From positions 1 through 48,856 of the forward strand of contig NZ_JAUMUL010000018.1 in NCBI RefSeq assembly GCF_030530635.1: DNA of 48,856 nucleotides, given 5' to 3'. A program made the translations under genes and the position numbers. Every line of letters begins with the position of its first letter. Within the stretch, counting starts at the first letter, position 1. Origin of the DNA: Actinomyces sp. (lineage in GTDB: Bacteria > Actinomycetota > Actinomycetes > Actinomycetales > Actinomycetaceae). Positions 33,450 to 42,644 of the stretch are shown here, piece by piece. Below the pieces are notes generated by a model. It did not search any database. It was not told the origin of the DNA and saw only the letters and a list, made by a program, of their open reading frames with translations.

Positions 33450-36400
33450 ATGCTTGAGCTGCACGAGATAACCAAGTCCTACCGCACCGCCTCCTTCAAC
33501 CAGACCGCCTTGGACAACGTCAGCGTGTCGTTCCGGGACAATGAGTTCGTTGCCGTGCTCGGCCAATCCGGCAGCGGCAAGACCACCATGCTCAACGTCA
33601 TCGGCGGTCTGGATCACTTCGACTCCGGTGACCTGGTCATTGACGGCATCTCCACCAAGCACTACCGCAACCGCGACTGGGACGCCTACCGCAACAACCG
33701 CATCGGCTTCGTCTTCCAGTCCTACAACCTCATCCCGCACCAGAGCGTACTGGCGAACGTCGAGCTCGCCCTTACCCTGACCGGCGTCTCCCGCGGGGAG
33801 CGGCGTCGGCGCGCCCTGAAGGCCCTGGAAGAAGTGGGCCTGGCCGACCACGTCCACAAGCGGCCCAGTCAGCTCTCCGGCGGCCAGATGCAACGTGTGG
33901 CCATCGCCCGCGCGCTGATCAACGACCCCGAGATCCTGCTGGCCGACGAGCCCACCGGCGCCTTGGATTCGACCACCTCCATTCAGGTGATGGACCTGCT
34001 GCGAGAAGTGGCCGCCGACCGGCTGGTCATCATGGTCACGCACAACCCCGAGCTCGCCCACGAGTACGCCACCCGCATCGTCGAACTCGCCGACGGTCGC
34101 GTCACCTCCGACACCGCCCCCTACAACCCGACGGCCGATGACGCCCGTGAGGCCCGGCCGCCGCGGCGCACCCGCATGGGCCCGCTGACCGCCCTGTCGC
34201 TGTCCTTCAGCAATCTGATGACCAAGAAGGGCCGCACCCTGATGACCTCCTTCGCGGGGTCCATCGGCATCATCGGCATCGCCCTGATCCTCGCGCTCGC
34301 CAATGGGGTAAACGCCTATATCGCCCGCACCGAGGAACAGACCCTGTCCTCCTACCCCCTCCAGATCGAGCGGCTCGGCATGGACTACACCGCCATGATC
34401 GCGCGGGCCACCGATGCTGCCAGTCAAGACGACCTGCCCGACGGCGTCGTCGGCGAACGCGGCGACGTGCGCGACATGTTCGGCTCGGCCAACAACAACG
34501 ACCTGGCTGCGCTCAAGGCGTACTTCGACGCCGACGGCGGCGGCATAGGCGAGCAGGTCAACGCCATCGAGTACCTATACGACGTCACTCCGCAGCTGTA
34601 TCTGCCGGTCGCCGAGGCGTCTTCTGCCATGCCCACGCAGGTCAACCCCGACTCGGCCTTCACCTCCTTCGGTGCCATGAGCGCCACCATGCAGATGACC
34701 GTCTTCCGGCAGCTGGCTGCCGACACGGACCTGTACGTCAGCCAGTACGACGTCGCCGCCGGCCGTTGGCCCACCGCTTACAACGAGCTGGTGCTAGTGC
34801 TGCCGGAGGACGGCCGGATGATCGATATGGCCGCGTACGCGCTCGGCCTGCGTGATCACAACGAACTGGAACGACTGGTGCAGACCTATGTGGGAAATAC
34901 CCCGGGAGCGGCAGCAGGAGTCCCCAGCGCCGCGTCCGCAGCCACGGCCACGGCCGGCGCCACGCCCTCCGGAGCGGTTACCGACTCCGGCGAGCGCACC
35001 TACGCTTACAACGATCTGATCGGCCGCACCCTGAGCCTGGTGCCCGCCCACCGGCGCTACACTCATGACGCCGACTACGGCGTGTGGACCGACAAGTCCG
35101 CCGATGCGGCATACATGTCGCAGCTGGTGGCCGAGGGTGAGACCATGAGCGTGGTGGGCGTGGTGCGCGCGAACAGTTCCCAGACGGCGCTCACGCCGGG
35201 CCTCTACTACACCCCGGCACTGACCGAGCACCTGGTCGAACAGGCGGCCGAGTCTGAGATCGTCAAGGCTCAGTTGGCCGCTCCGGAGGTGAATGTCTTC
35301 ACCGGAAAGACCTTCGCCGAGGAGGCCGATGCCACCGGCGAATCAGAATTCGATCTGGCGAGCATGTTCACCATTGACGAGGTCAGGTTGCGGGCCGCCT
35401 TCCAAATCGACCCCAGTGCCCTGGACATCTCCGGCATGGACCTGTCCGGCATTGATCTATCCGGCCTGGACACCACTCAACTGGACTTCTCGGGCCTGGA
35501 CCTGTCCGGCCTGGCGGGTTCCCAACCCGAAATAGACCTTTCCGGACTGGACCTGTCCTCCCTCAGTCTGACCGACCTCGAACAGCAGTTCCCACAGCTG
35601 GCCGACGTCGACTACGTGACTCTGATCACTAAAGCGTTGTCGGATGGCGTCATCAAGGAGGGCGCCGACGCGCAGGTCTCCACCATGATGACCGGGCTCA
35701 TCGCCGACTTCACCAACTACTACGCGCAGCACGCCGCTGGCCAGAACGTCGACGACCCCGCCGATGACCCAGACCTGGGCACGCTGGTGACCGACTACCT
35801 GTCCCAGAATGAGGTGCAGCGCACCATTGCGCAGACACTCGGCTCCGACCAGGTCATCGACTCCGCCAAGCTGACTCAGAACCTCACCTCCGCTCTGGGT
35901 GCCGACCCCGCCATCGCCGACATCTCCGACGCGGTGCGTGACCGGCTGGTGGCTCAGATCGGCGCCCAGGTGGCCGCAACGGCTTCCGGGTCCATCGCCG
36001 ATGCGCTCTCCGGCGCGGTGCAGCGCACCTTGGCCGCCGCCATGGCCCAGATGATGACCACCATTCAGACACAGATCACCTCGCAGATCCAGACCGCCAC
36101 CACCCAGTTGGCCACCAACCTGGCCGACGCCGTCAGCGTGGACCCCGACGCCTTCGCCCAGGCCTTCCAGCTGGACATGACCCCGGAGGAACTCAGCCAG
36201 CTACTCGCCACCCTGGTGTCCACCGAGACGGTCACCTACGAGTCGAACCTGTCCAAACTGGGTTGGGCGGATCTGGGCAACCCCAGCGAGATCGACATCT
36301 ACCCCAAGGACTTCGCCGCCAAGGACGCCGTCAAGCAGATCCTGGAGGACTACAACGCCGAGCAGACGGCCACCGGAGCAGCCGACAAGGTCATCACCTA

Positions 36401-36854
36401 CACCGATGTGGTCGGTGTGCTGATGAGTTCGGTCACCCGGATCGTCAACATCATCTCCTGGATGCTGATCGCCTTCGTGTCCATCTCCCTGGTGGTCTCC
36501 AGCATCATGATCGCCATCATCACCTATATCTCCGTGCTGGAACGCCGCAAGGAGATCGGCATCCTGCGTGCCGTGGGCGCCTCCAAGGCGGATATCCGGC
36601 ACGTGTTCAACGCCGAGACCATCATTGAGGGTCTGCTCGCCGGGCTCATGGGTGTGGGCATCACCCTGCTGCTGACTCTGCCCGTGAACGCCTTCGTCCA
36701 CGGCCGCTTCGGTGTGGAGTCCGTTGCCCAGCTGCCGGTGATGGCCGGCATCATCCTGGTGCTCATCTCCGTGGCACTGACCGTAATAGCCGGACTGCTG
36801 CCGTCGGGCAAGGCGGCCCGGGAGGACCCGGTGGAGGCGCTGCGCTCTGAGTGA
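33450..36854 (+). CDS. MacB/FtsX-type ABC exporter, ATPase fused to permease, with pentapeptide-like repeats
   Basis: This single 1134-residue chain holds an ABC ATPase followed by an FtsX-like permease. The ATPase shows Walker A GQSGSGKT (38-45), signature LSGGQ (from 142) and Walker B ILLADEP near 165. The first membrane segment is about 264-291 (SIGIIGIALILALANGVNAYI). A very large external domain of about 700 residues follows, and three segments close the protein (from about 990, IISWMLIAFVSISLVVSSIM, with the coupling stretch ERRKEIGILRAVGASKADIRHVF). The external domain contains about nine five-residue repeats of the form xDLSG (about 657-707). MacB-type systems move peptides, lipids or signals across the envelope mechanically. 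ATG at 33450 fits the start of the ATPase domain; GTG at 33423 is an alternative. Confidence 0.9.
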   Translation: MLELHEITKSYRTASFNQTALDNVSVSFRDNEFVAVLGQSGSGKTTMLNVIGGLDHFDSGDLVIDGISTKHYRNRDWDAYRNNRIGFVFQSYNLIPHQSVLANVELALTLTGVSRGERRRRALKALEEVGLADHVHKRPSQLSGGQMQRVAIARALINDPEILLADEPTGALDSTTSIQVMDLLREVAADRLVIMVTHNPELAHEYATRIVELADGRVTSDTAPYNPTADDAREARPPRRTRMGPLTALSLSFSNLMTKKGRTLMTSFAGSIGIIGIALILALANGVNAYIARTEEQTLSSYPLQIERLGMDYTAMIARATDAASQDDLPDGVVGERGDVRDMFGSANNNDLAALKAYFDADGGGIGEQVNAIEYLYDVTPQLYLPVAEASSAMPTQVNPDSAFTSFGAMSATMQMTVFRQLAADTDLYVSQYDVAAGRWPTAYNELVLVLPEDGRMIDMAAYALGLRDHNELERLVQTYVGNTPGAAAGVPSAASAATATAGATPSGAVTDSGERTYAYNDLIGRTLSLVPAHRRYTHDADYGVWTDKSADAAYMSQLVAEGETMSVVGVVRANSSQTALTPGLYYTPALTEHLVEQAAESEIVKAQLAAPEVNVFTGKTFAEEADATGESEFDLASMFTIDEVRLRAAFQIDPSALDISGMDLSGIDLSGLDTTQLDFSGLDLSGLAGSQPEIDLSGLDLSSLSLTDLEQQFPQLADVDYVTLITKALSDGVIKEGADAQVSTMMTGLIADFTNYYAQHAAGQNVDDPADDPDLGTLVTDYLSQNEVQRTIAQTLGSDQVIDSAKLTQNLTSALGADPAIADISDAVRDRLVAQIGAQVAATASGSIADALSGAVQRTLAAAMAQMMTTIQTQITSQIQTATTQLATNLADAVSVDPDAFAQAFQLDMTPEELSQLLATLVSTETVTYESNLSKLGWADLGNPSEIDIYPKDFAAKDAVKQILEDYNAEQTATGAADKVITYTDVVGVLMSSVTRIVNIISWMLIAFVSISLVVSSIMIAIITYISVLERRKEIGILRAVGASKADIRHVFNAETIIEGLLAGLMGVGITLLLTLPVNAFVHGRFGVESVAQLPVMAGIILVLISVALTVIAGLLPSGKAAREDPVEALRSE

Positions 36855-36911
36855 AGCCCACCGTGGGTCGGGCCGACGGCGGCCGGTTCGTCCCTCCGGT
36901 AGGCTGCCCCT

Positions 36912-38429
36912 GTGAGTGACAGCACGACCTTAGGCTCCGGTGGACGCGCTAACCCGATCCTGCTGCAGGGATTCGCCTGGGACATGGCCGCCGACTCCAG
37001 CCACTGGCGCTTCCTCGCAGACAACGCCGCCCTCATCGCCGACTCCGGTGTCACCACTATCTGGCTGCCGCCCGCCTACAAGGGGCAGGCCGGCGTCAAG
37101 GACGTCGGCTACGGTGTCTACGACACCTACGACCTGGGCGAGTTCGACCAGAAGGGCACGGTGCCCACCAAGTACGGCACCAAGGATGAGTACGTCGCCG
37201 CCGTCGCCGCGCTGCGTTCGGCCGGCATGACGGTGTTGGCGGACATCGTGCTGAACCACCGCATGGGGGCCGACGCCACCGAGCAGGTGCGTGCGGTCGA
37301 GGTCGACGGCGCCGACCGCCGCAAACCCATCGCGGAACCGGACACCATCACCGCCTGGACGCACTTCACTTTCCCCGGACGGGGTGGCACCTACTCCGAC
37401 TTCACCTGGGACCACACCTGCTTCCTGGGCACCGACTGGGACGAGCAGGAACGCCGCAACGGCGTGTGGCTGTTCGAGGGAAAGGAATGGAACGAGGACG
37501 TCACCGACGAACTCGGCAACTTCGACTACCTCATGGGCGCCGACGTCGACCTCAACAACCCAGCAGTCTCCGACGAACTGATCCGCTGGGGACGCTGGTA
37601 CCTGCAGACCACCGGTGTGGACGGCGTACGCCTGGACGCCCTGAAACACATGAGCCGGGAGTTCTACCGCCGCTGGCTGCCCGCCCTGCGTGAGGCGACT
37701 GGCCGGGACGTCCCCGCCGTCGGCGAGTTCTGGTCCCGTGACGCCGCCGAACTGAAGGAGTACCTGGGCGAGGAGCCGATCATGAGCATGTTCGACACCC
37801 CGCTTCACTACCGTCTCTACCACGCCTCCTTCAAAGACCGTTTCGACCTGTCGAAGATCTTCGAACACACCCTGGTGGAGGCCGACCCCGACCACGCCGT
37901 CACCTTCGTGGAGAACCACGACACCCAGCCCGGCCAGTCCCTGCAGTCCTTCGTCGAGCCCGGGTTCAAGCCTGCCGCCTACGCATTGATTCTGCTGCGT
38001 CAGCAAGGCACGCCCTGCGTGTTCTGGGGAGACCTGTTCGGCACTCCCGAGACCGGCGACATCTCCGCCTGCGTCGAACTGCCCCTGCTTATGAGGCTGC
38101 GCCGCAGCCTCGCCTACGGGCCGCAGCACGACGTCTTCAACGCCGCCGACCTGGTCGGCTTCACCCGGGAGGGCGAGGACGCCCACCCCGGATCCGGTCT
38201 TGCCGTCGTCCTGTCCACCGGAGTGTCCGCTACCAAGCGCCTGTACGTGGGCGCCCGCCACGCGGGGGAAAGGTGGATCTGCGCCATCGGCGGGCACGGA
38301 GCCATCACCATTGGTGGCGATGGCAGCGCAGAATTCGCCGTCAGTGAGACCGGCCTGTCCGTCTATGTGCCCGCCTCGGCCCGACCGATCATCGACCGCG
38401 GCATGACCCGCCTGGTACGCGTACGCTGA
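36912..38429 (+). CDS. Cytoplasmic alpha-amylase, GH13
   Basis: This 505-residue endo-acting enzyme of GH13 subfamily 5 type cleaves alpha-1,4-glucans. It starts directly with the barrel (ILLQGFAWDM) and has no signal peptide. Conserved regions are DIVLNHRM, GVRLDALKH (nucleophile D242), VGEFW (acid/base E272) and FVENHDTQ (transition-state Asp, D337). A C-terminal beta domain follows. The role may be turnover of glycogen or imported maltodextrins. TAGGCT lies 6 bases before the GTG, so the message may be leaderless. It follows the ABC gene by 57 bases on the same strand. Confidence 0.94.
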   Translation: MSDSTTLGSGGRANPILLQGFAWDMAADSSHWRFLADNAALIADSGVTTIWLPPAYKGQAGVKDVGYGVYDTYDLGEFDQKGTVPTKYGTKDEYVAAVAALRSAGMTVLADIVLNHRMGADATEQVRAVEVDGADRRKPIAEPDTITAWTHFTFPGRGGTYSDFTWDHTCFLGTDWDEQERRNGVWLFEGKEWNEDVTDELGNFDYLMGADVDLNNPAVSDELIRWGRWYLQTTGVDGVRLDALKHMSREFYRRWLPALREATGRDVPAVGEFWSRDAAELKEYLGEEPIMSMFDTPLHYRLYHASFKDRFDLSKIFEHTLVEADPDHAVTFVENHDTQPGQSLQSFVEPGFKPAAYALILLRQQGTPCVFWGDLFGTPETGDISACVELPLLMRLRRSLAYGPQHDVFNAADLVGFTREGEDAHPGSGLAVVLSTGVSATKRLYVGARHAGERWICAIGGHGAITIGGDGSAEFAVSETGLSVYVPASARPIIDRGMTRLVRVR

Positions 38430-38452
38430 GGGATGACCACCAAGGAGGAACC

Positions 38453-39037
38453 ATGCCCACGCCGGATAAGCTCGCCACCGATAAGAAAGTCGCCGTCCTG
38501 ATCGCCGAGGGCCTGGAGGAGGTGGAGGCGCTCGCCGTCGTCGACGTGCTTTTCCGAGCCGGTGTGCGCGCCGACCTGATAGCCGTCGGGGACTCGCTCA
38601 CCGTCAACTCCTCACACAAGGTGGTGCTCACCTGCGAGGCGCTGCTGGGCGATGTGGAGCTGGCCGACTACGACCTGGTCTTCCTGCCCGGTGGCATCCC
38701 CGGCACCCCCAACCTCAAGGCGGTCCCCGCCGTCACCGACGAGGTTACCGCCCGCATGCAGACGGGACGTCCCGTGGCCGCCATCTGCGCCGCCCCGTCC
38801 ATCCTCGCCGAACTGGGACTGCTTCAGGGGCGGAATGCCACCGCCAACCCGAACTTCATGGAGGTCCTGGCCGCCCACGGCGCCCGCACTTGTGAGGCGG
38901 CGGTCGTCGTCGACGATCAACTGCTGACCAGCCGGGGCATGGGAACGGCGATTGAACTCGGTCTGGAGATCGTGCGCCACTACCTGGGCGAGGCGGCGGC
39001 CGAAGCCGTCAAGCTCGGCGTCGTCTACCAGCACTGA
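38453..39037 (+). CDS. DJ-1/PfpI-family protein
   Basis: This 194-residue protein of the DJ-1 subfamily contains the nucleophilic cysteine in VAAICAAPSIL, the conserved glutamate near the N-terminus (AEGLEEVEA) and GMGTAIELGLEIV. Characterised relatives act as glyoxalase III, deglycase-like or chaperone proteins under carbonyl and oxidative stress. The ATG follows AAGGAGGAACC 23 bases after the amylase stop, so the two are probably co-transcribed. An exact 18-bp tandem duplication covers the last codons and the stop, leaving a second in-phase copy directly downstream. Confidence 0.92.
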   Translation: MPTPDKLATDKKVAVLIAEGLEEVEALAVVDVLFRAGVRADLIAVGDSLTVNSSHKVVLTCEALLGDVELADYDLVFLPGGIPGTPNLKAVPAVTDEVTARMQTGRPVAAICAAPSILAELGLLQGRNATANPNFMEVLAAHGARTCEAAVVVDDQLLTSRGMGTAIELGLEIVRHYLGEAAAEAVKLGVVYQH

Positions 39038-39055
39038 GTCGTCTACCAGCACTGA
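39020..39055 (+). repeat. Exact 18-bp tandem duplication over the DJ-1 stop codon
   Basis: GTCGTCTACCAGCACTGA occurs at 39020-39037 and again at 39038-39055. Each copy encodes VVYQH and TGA in phase, so read-through would add the same five residues and a second stop. Confidence 0.95.
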
Positions 39056-39157
39056 CTCACTGGCGACACCGGCGGGGCCTCCGCCTCATCGGCGTCCCCG
39101 GGACGACCCGACGCCGAAGCCCATCGCAGACCCGGGAGGGTGGCCCACCCGCCGCCG

Positions 39158-39733
39158 TCAGATGTAGATGGTCGGGTCGAGCATGAGCTCGGGATCGGTG
39201 CGCGGATCGCGGGCGCGGGCCGGTACACCCACCCCCACATGGTCCGCGGGCAGGTTCTTCACCAGGACGGCGTTGGCGCCGATCTTGGCGCCGTCCTCGA
39301 CGGTAACCGGGCCCAGCACCTTGGCCCCGGCCCCGATCTGGACATTGTTGCCGATGGTGGGGTGCCGCTTGCCGGGGTTCATGGATACCCCGCCGAGGGT
39401 GACGCCGTGGAACATGAGTACGTCGTTGCCGACCTCGGCTGTCTCACCGATCACCACCCCCATACCGTGGTCGATGAAGAAGCGCTCACCGATCTTGGCG
39501 CCCGGGTGAATCTCGATGCCTGTGGCGGCACGGGCAGTCTGCGACAGGGCGCGTGCGGCGAAGTGATGACCGCGTTCCCACAGCTCGTGGGCGGCACGGT
39601 AGGCCCACAGGGCGTGGACGCCCGGGTACAGCAGGGCCACCTCAAGGATTGAACGGGCCGCCGGGTCCCGTCGTCGGGCGGTCGCCAAGTCCTCCTTGGC
39701 GAGCTCGATGAACGAGCGGCTTGATTTCTGCAT
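39158..39733 (-). CDS. cysE: Serine O-acetyltransferase
   Basis: This enzyme makes O-acetylserine from serine and acetyl-CoA, the first step of cysteine synthesis. The 191-residue protein is the short form common in Gram-positive bacteria: a helical N-terminus (ALLYPGVHALWAYRAAHELWERG) and a left-handed parallel beta-helix built from hexapeptide repeats. The active-site segment is FFIDHGMGVVIGETAEVG and the acetyl-CoA site HGVTLGG. The ATG at 39733 has AGGAG upstream. It lies about 240 bases downstream of cysK on the same strand, so the two genes of the pathway are adjacent. Confidence 0.95.
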   Translation of the reverse strand: MQKSSRSFIELAKEDLATARRRDPAARSILEVALLYPGVHALWAYRAAHELWERGHHFAARALSQTARAATGIEIHPGAKIGERFFIDHGMGVVIGETAEVGNDVLMFHGVTLGGVSMNPGKRHPTIGNNVQIGAGAKVLGPVTVEDGAKIGANAVLVKNLPADHVGVGVPARARDPRTDPELMLDPTIYI

Positions 39734-39972
39734 GGTGCTCCTAGGACGAGAGCCTGACGGCAATGCGAATAACGGGCGGGGACATGAGGGTGGAGGACGC
39801 CGACAGTGCCGCGAACGGTTCTCGGCCTGCGGTGATCCGTCCGGGTAACGCCGGTGGTGGCAACCCTGTTCCCGGGCTGCCACCACCGACGCCGGACCGT
39901 GTCCATTCCGAGCGGAACTGCCCGAAGGCGCGCCGGTGTGCGGTCGTGGACGGCGTGGCCGTCGGTGGACCG

Positions 39973-40902
39973 CTAGTTCAGATACTCATCGAACAGTGCG
40001 GTTGACAGATAACGCTCACCAGTGTCCGGCAGCACCGTGACGATGGTCTTACCGGCGAACTCCGGGCGCTGGGCCACCTGTGAGGCGGCGGCCAGGGCCG
40101 CACCGGAGGAGATGCCCACTAGCAGGCCCTCCTCGGTCGCGGCGCGCCGGGCGTAGGACAGGGCCTTGTCCGACTCGATGTGCAACAACTCGTCCCAGAT
40201 GGACTGGTCCAGCACCTCGGGGATCACATTGGGGCCGATGCCCTGGATCTTGTGGGGGGCGGCCCTGCCCTCACTGAGCAGCGGGGACTCGGTGGGCTCC
40301 ACGCCGAAGATCTTCACACCGGGAACCTGCTCACGCAGGATCTGTCCCACACCGGTGAGGGTGCCGCCGGTACCGATACCGGCGACGAAGGCGTCGATCT
40401 TGCCGTCCGTGGCCTGCAGGATCTCCTGTGCGGTCGTCTCGCGGTGGATCTGCGGGTTGGCAGGATTGGTGAACTGGGAGGCGAGCACGGAGTTGGGGGT
40501 AACCGCTTGAATCTCCTCTGCGCGCTTGACCGCGCCTGCAACTCCGCCCTCAGTGGTGAGCACCAGTTCGGCACCGAAGGCGCGCATGATGGCGCGTCGC
40601 TCCTTGGACATGGTCTCCGGCATCGTGATGATCACCCGGTAGCCGAGCGCGGCACCGACCATGGCCAGGCCGACGCCAGTGTTGCCGGAGGTCGCCTCAA
40701 TGATGGCGCCGCCGGGCTTGAGGGCGCCGGAGGCCTCGGCGGCGCGGACGATGGATAGGGCGATGCGGTCCTTGACGCTGCCGGCGGGCTCGAATGCTTC
40801 TACCTTGGCCAGAACGGTGGCCGGAGCGCCGTCGGTGACGCGGTTGATGCGGACCAGGGGGGTGGAGCCGACAAGTTCGGTGATATTGGCGGCGTATGCC
40901 AT
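39973..40902 (-). CDS. cysK: Cysteine synthase A (O-acetylserine sulfhydrylase)
   Basis: This PLP enzyme replaces the acetyl group of O-acetylserine by sulfide. The 309-residue protein has the PLP lysine K44 in GSVKDRIAL, the substrate loop EATSGNTGVGLA, the phosphate-binding segment GIGTGGTLTGVG, and the family stretch HKIQGIGPNVIPEVL. The C-terminus ends YLSTALFDEYLN; the terminal part of CysE-interacting CysK is similar. The ATG follows TAAGGA. Upstream, CTTGAG occurs twice 11 bases apart (40989-41005), possibly half-sites for a regulator. cysE follows on the same strand. Confidence 0.96.
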   Translation of the reverse strand: MAYAANITELVGSTPLVRINRVTDGAPATVLAKVEAFEPAGSVKDRIALSIVRAAEASGALKPGGAIIEATSGNTGVGLAMVGAALGYRVIITMPETMSKERRAIMRAFGAELVLTTEGGVAGAVKRAEEIQAVTPNSVLASQFTNPANPQIHRETTAQEILQATDGKIDAFVAGIGTGGTLTGVGQILREQVPGVKIFGVEPTESPLLSEGRAAPHKIQGIGPNVIPEVLDQSIWDELLHIESDKALSYARRAATEEGLLVGISSGAALAAASQVAQRPEFAGKTIVTVLPDTGERYLSTALFDEYLN

Positions 40903-41277
40903 CTGCGGATTCCTTAAGTCTTGTGAAACTGGTAGGCAGCTGCGGCGATCCGGCGCGGTGGGGCATGCCTCTCCGCGAACTGAGAGCGCTTGAGTTCTGC
41001 TTGAGGGGAGTACTAGCAAGGGTATGAGCGCCGGGCATGCGCGCAACTACGCGCGCACCGTTTCATGGCCAGGCGCTCTATCGACACTGGCAGCAGCAGG
41101 AGAGGTTTGCGCACATGACGCCGTTGATCGTCACGGGCCCTCCTCCTCAGGAATTTGTGCTGCTGTTACTTATGAGGAATCGTCGGCACTCAAAGCGAGG
41201 GCAAACGTCCTATGGCAAGACAGTAGCTTGGGTGGTGGTGCCGATGTCAACTGGTCCGCATGGTGAGTTGCGCTTCA
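40903..41277. other. Gene-free interval between cysK and the YigZ-like gene
   Basis: This 375-base stretch contains no convincing gene. It should hold the cysK promoter, since cysK reads away from it. The only structure I see is the direct repeat CTTGAG-N5-CTTGAG at 40989-41005. Short open frames here are not supported by start sites. Confidence 0.6.
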
Positions 41278-41997
41278 TCAAGCATGTTCTGGGCTGGTCG
41301 CGAGCGCGGTCTCGATGACCCGGCTGCCGGCGGGCTCGGCGGCAGCACCGCCCCCGGTCAGTGCCGCCAGCTGTGTGGCCAGTGCCTCGGCGTCGGCGGA
41401 GGGTGTTGACAGCGTGAGGACGGCGTGCGTGGCCGCCCACTGTGTCTCCTCCACCCTGATTGCGTCGGGGCCGCCGCGTCCGCGCAACTGTGCCTCCAGG
41501 CGGCCGGCCTCGGCCACGGGTACCCGCACTCGCCACAGGTTGCGAGTGTCCAGACGGACCCGGGTTGCTACCCGCAGTGCTCGGGCGGCGGCCTGCGAGT
41601 AGGCGCGGGCCAGGCCGCCAGTGCCCAGGAGGGTGCCGCCGAAGTAGCGGGTGACTACCACGGTGGTGTTGGTCAGGCCCGTCCCGCGTAGGACATCCAG
41701 TATGGGCCCTCCTGCAGTGCCGGAGGGCTCGCCGTCGTCGCTGGAGCGTTCGATGGGCCGGGCATCGGGCGGTGAGACGGTGAAGGCGCTGCAGTGGTGG
41801 CGTGCGTCGGGGTATTGGGAACGAACAGCGGCGATGAAGGTGCGGGCGGCGGCCTCATCGTCCGTGCGTGCGGCCCGTCCCAGGAAGTGGGATCGTTTGA
41901 TCTCCAGGTCGATTTCGGGTTGCTCGCCGCGGGCCAGCGTAACGGGGGATTCGGGGGCAATGGCGTTGGTGGTGGGGGAGGGCGGCGGCTCGGTCAT
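41278..41997 (-). CDS. YigZ/IMPACT-family protein (UPF0029)
   Basis: This 239-residue protein begins with the IMPACT N-terminal domain: IKRSHFLGRAARTDDEAAARTFI, PDARHHCSAFTV and DDGEPSGTAGGPILDVL, then VVVTRYFGGTLLGTGGLARAYSQAA. These are the family signatures. A C-terminal ferredoxin-like domain (UPF0029 C-terminal type) follows. The eukaryotic IMPACT protein regulates the kinase GCN2; the bacterial role is unknown but probably involves translation or ribosomes. The N-terminal 20 residues are Pro/Ser-rich and unlike the family. Confidence 0.9.
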   Translation of the reverse strand: MTEPPPSPTTNAIAPESPVTLARGEQPEIDLEIKRSHFLGRAARTDDEAAARTFIAAVRSQYPDARHHCSAFTVSPPDARPIERSSDDGEPSGTAGGPILDVLRGTGLTNTTVVVTRYFGGTLLGTGGLARAYSQAAARALRVATRVRLDTRNLWRVRVPVAEAGRLEAQLRGRGGPDAIRVEETQWAATHAVLTLSTPSADAEALATQLAALTGGGAAAEPAGSRVIETALATSPEHA

Positions 41998-42210
41998 GCC
42001 TTCATGTATAACCTTTCACGTATGGCCCTCGCCTGTGGCGTAGGCATCGGTATGGTGTGGTTATCGGCCGGGACGGGACTGATCTCACATGCCCTGTGGG
42101 GTGCCCGGGCTGGAATGGGTTCCGGTCGAACCGCTAAGGTGACCCCTGGTCAACTATCCTTTGGGTCGTCCGTGGCCGGGTGGCCCCACGAGTTTGAGAG
42201 GAGCGGGCGC

Positions 42211-42375
42211 ATGGCAGTGCCTAAGCGGAAGATGTCCCGCAGCAACACCCGCAATCGTCGTTCGCAGTGGAAGGCCAAGCTGCCCCAGCTCCAGACGGTT
42301 CGTGTCGGGGGTCGTAAGCTCGCGGTGCCCGGGCGGCTGTCGAAGGCTTACCGGACCGGTTTGCTCGAGGACTGA
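42211..42375 (+). CDS. rpmF: 50S ribosomal protein L32, zinc-free form
   Basis: This 54-residue ribosomal protein starts with AVPKRKMSRSNTRNRRSQWK, the hallmark of L32. The C-terminal half (VRVGGRKLAVPGRLSKAYRTG) lacks the four cysteines of zinc-binding L32 and matches the cysteine-free form known in actinobacteria such as Mycobacterium. The ATG is preceded by GAGAGGAG. It stands alone, followed 66 bases later by two tRNA genes. Confidence 0.95.
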   Translation: MAVPKRKMSRSNTRNRRSQWKAKLPQLQTVRVGGRKLAVPGRLSKAYRTGLLED

Positions 42376-42441
42376 ACCCGCGGAACTCTCGGTAATCCGA
42401 GGGTGTAGCGGCAGCAGCGACGGACTTCGGGTCCGTCTCAT

Positions 42442-42512
42442 GCGGGTGTAGCTCAATGGTAGAGCCTCTGCCTTCCAAGCAGATGGCGCGGGTTCGATTC
42501 CCGTCACCCGCT
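42442..42512 (+). tRNA. tRNA-Gly (anticodon TCC)
   Basis: The 71-base cloverleaf has acceptor arms GCGGGTG/CACCCGC, a D-arm GCTC...GAGC, an anticodon stem TCTGC/GCAGA with loop CTTCCAA (anticodon TCC at 42474-42476), a T-arm GCGGG-TTCGATT-CCCGT and discriminator T. CCA is not encoded. Confidence 0.96.
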
Positions 42513-42564
42513 CGGTGAACGCGCGGCCGCCCCGGCTTCCCGGTGGCGGCCGCAGCTGTTTACG

Positions 42565-42638
42565 CGGGGTGTGGCGCAGCTTGGTAGCGCGCCTGCTTTG
42601 GGTGCAGGAGATCGTGGGTTCAAATCCCGCCACCCCGA
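42565..42638 (+). tRNA. tRNA-Pro (anticodon TGG)
   Basis: The 74-base cloverleaf has acceptor arms CGGGGTG/CACCCCG, a D-arm GCGC...GCGC, an anticodon stem CCTGC/GCAGG with loop TTTGGGT (anticodon TGG), a T-arm GTGGG-TTCAAAT-CCCGC and discriminator A. CCA is not encoded. Four stem-loops follow its 3' end. Confidence 0.96.
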
Positions 42639-42644
42639 CGATGA

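Noticed and set aside
41037..41318. Open frame of 93 codons in the cysK upstream gap
   Set aside because: It has no ribosome-binding site or recognisable domain, and its end overlaps the YigZ-like gene on the other strand.
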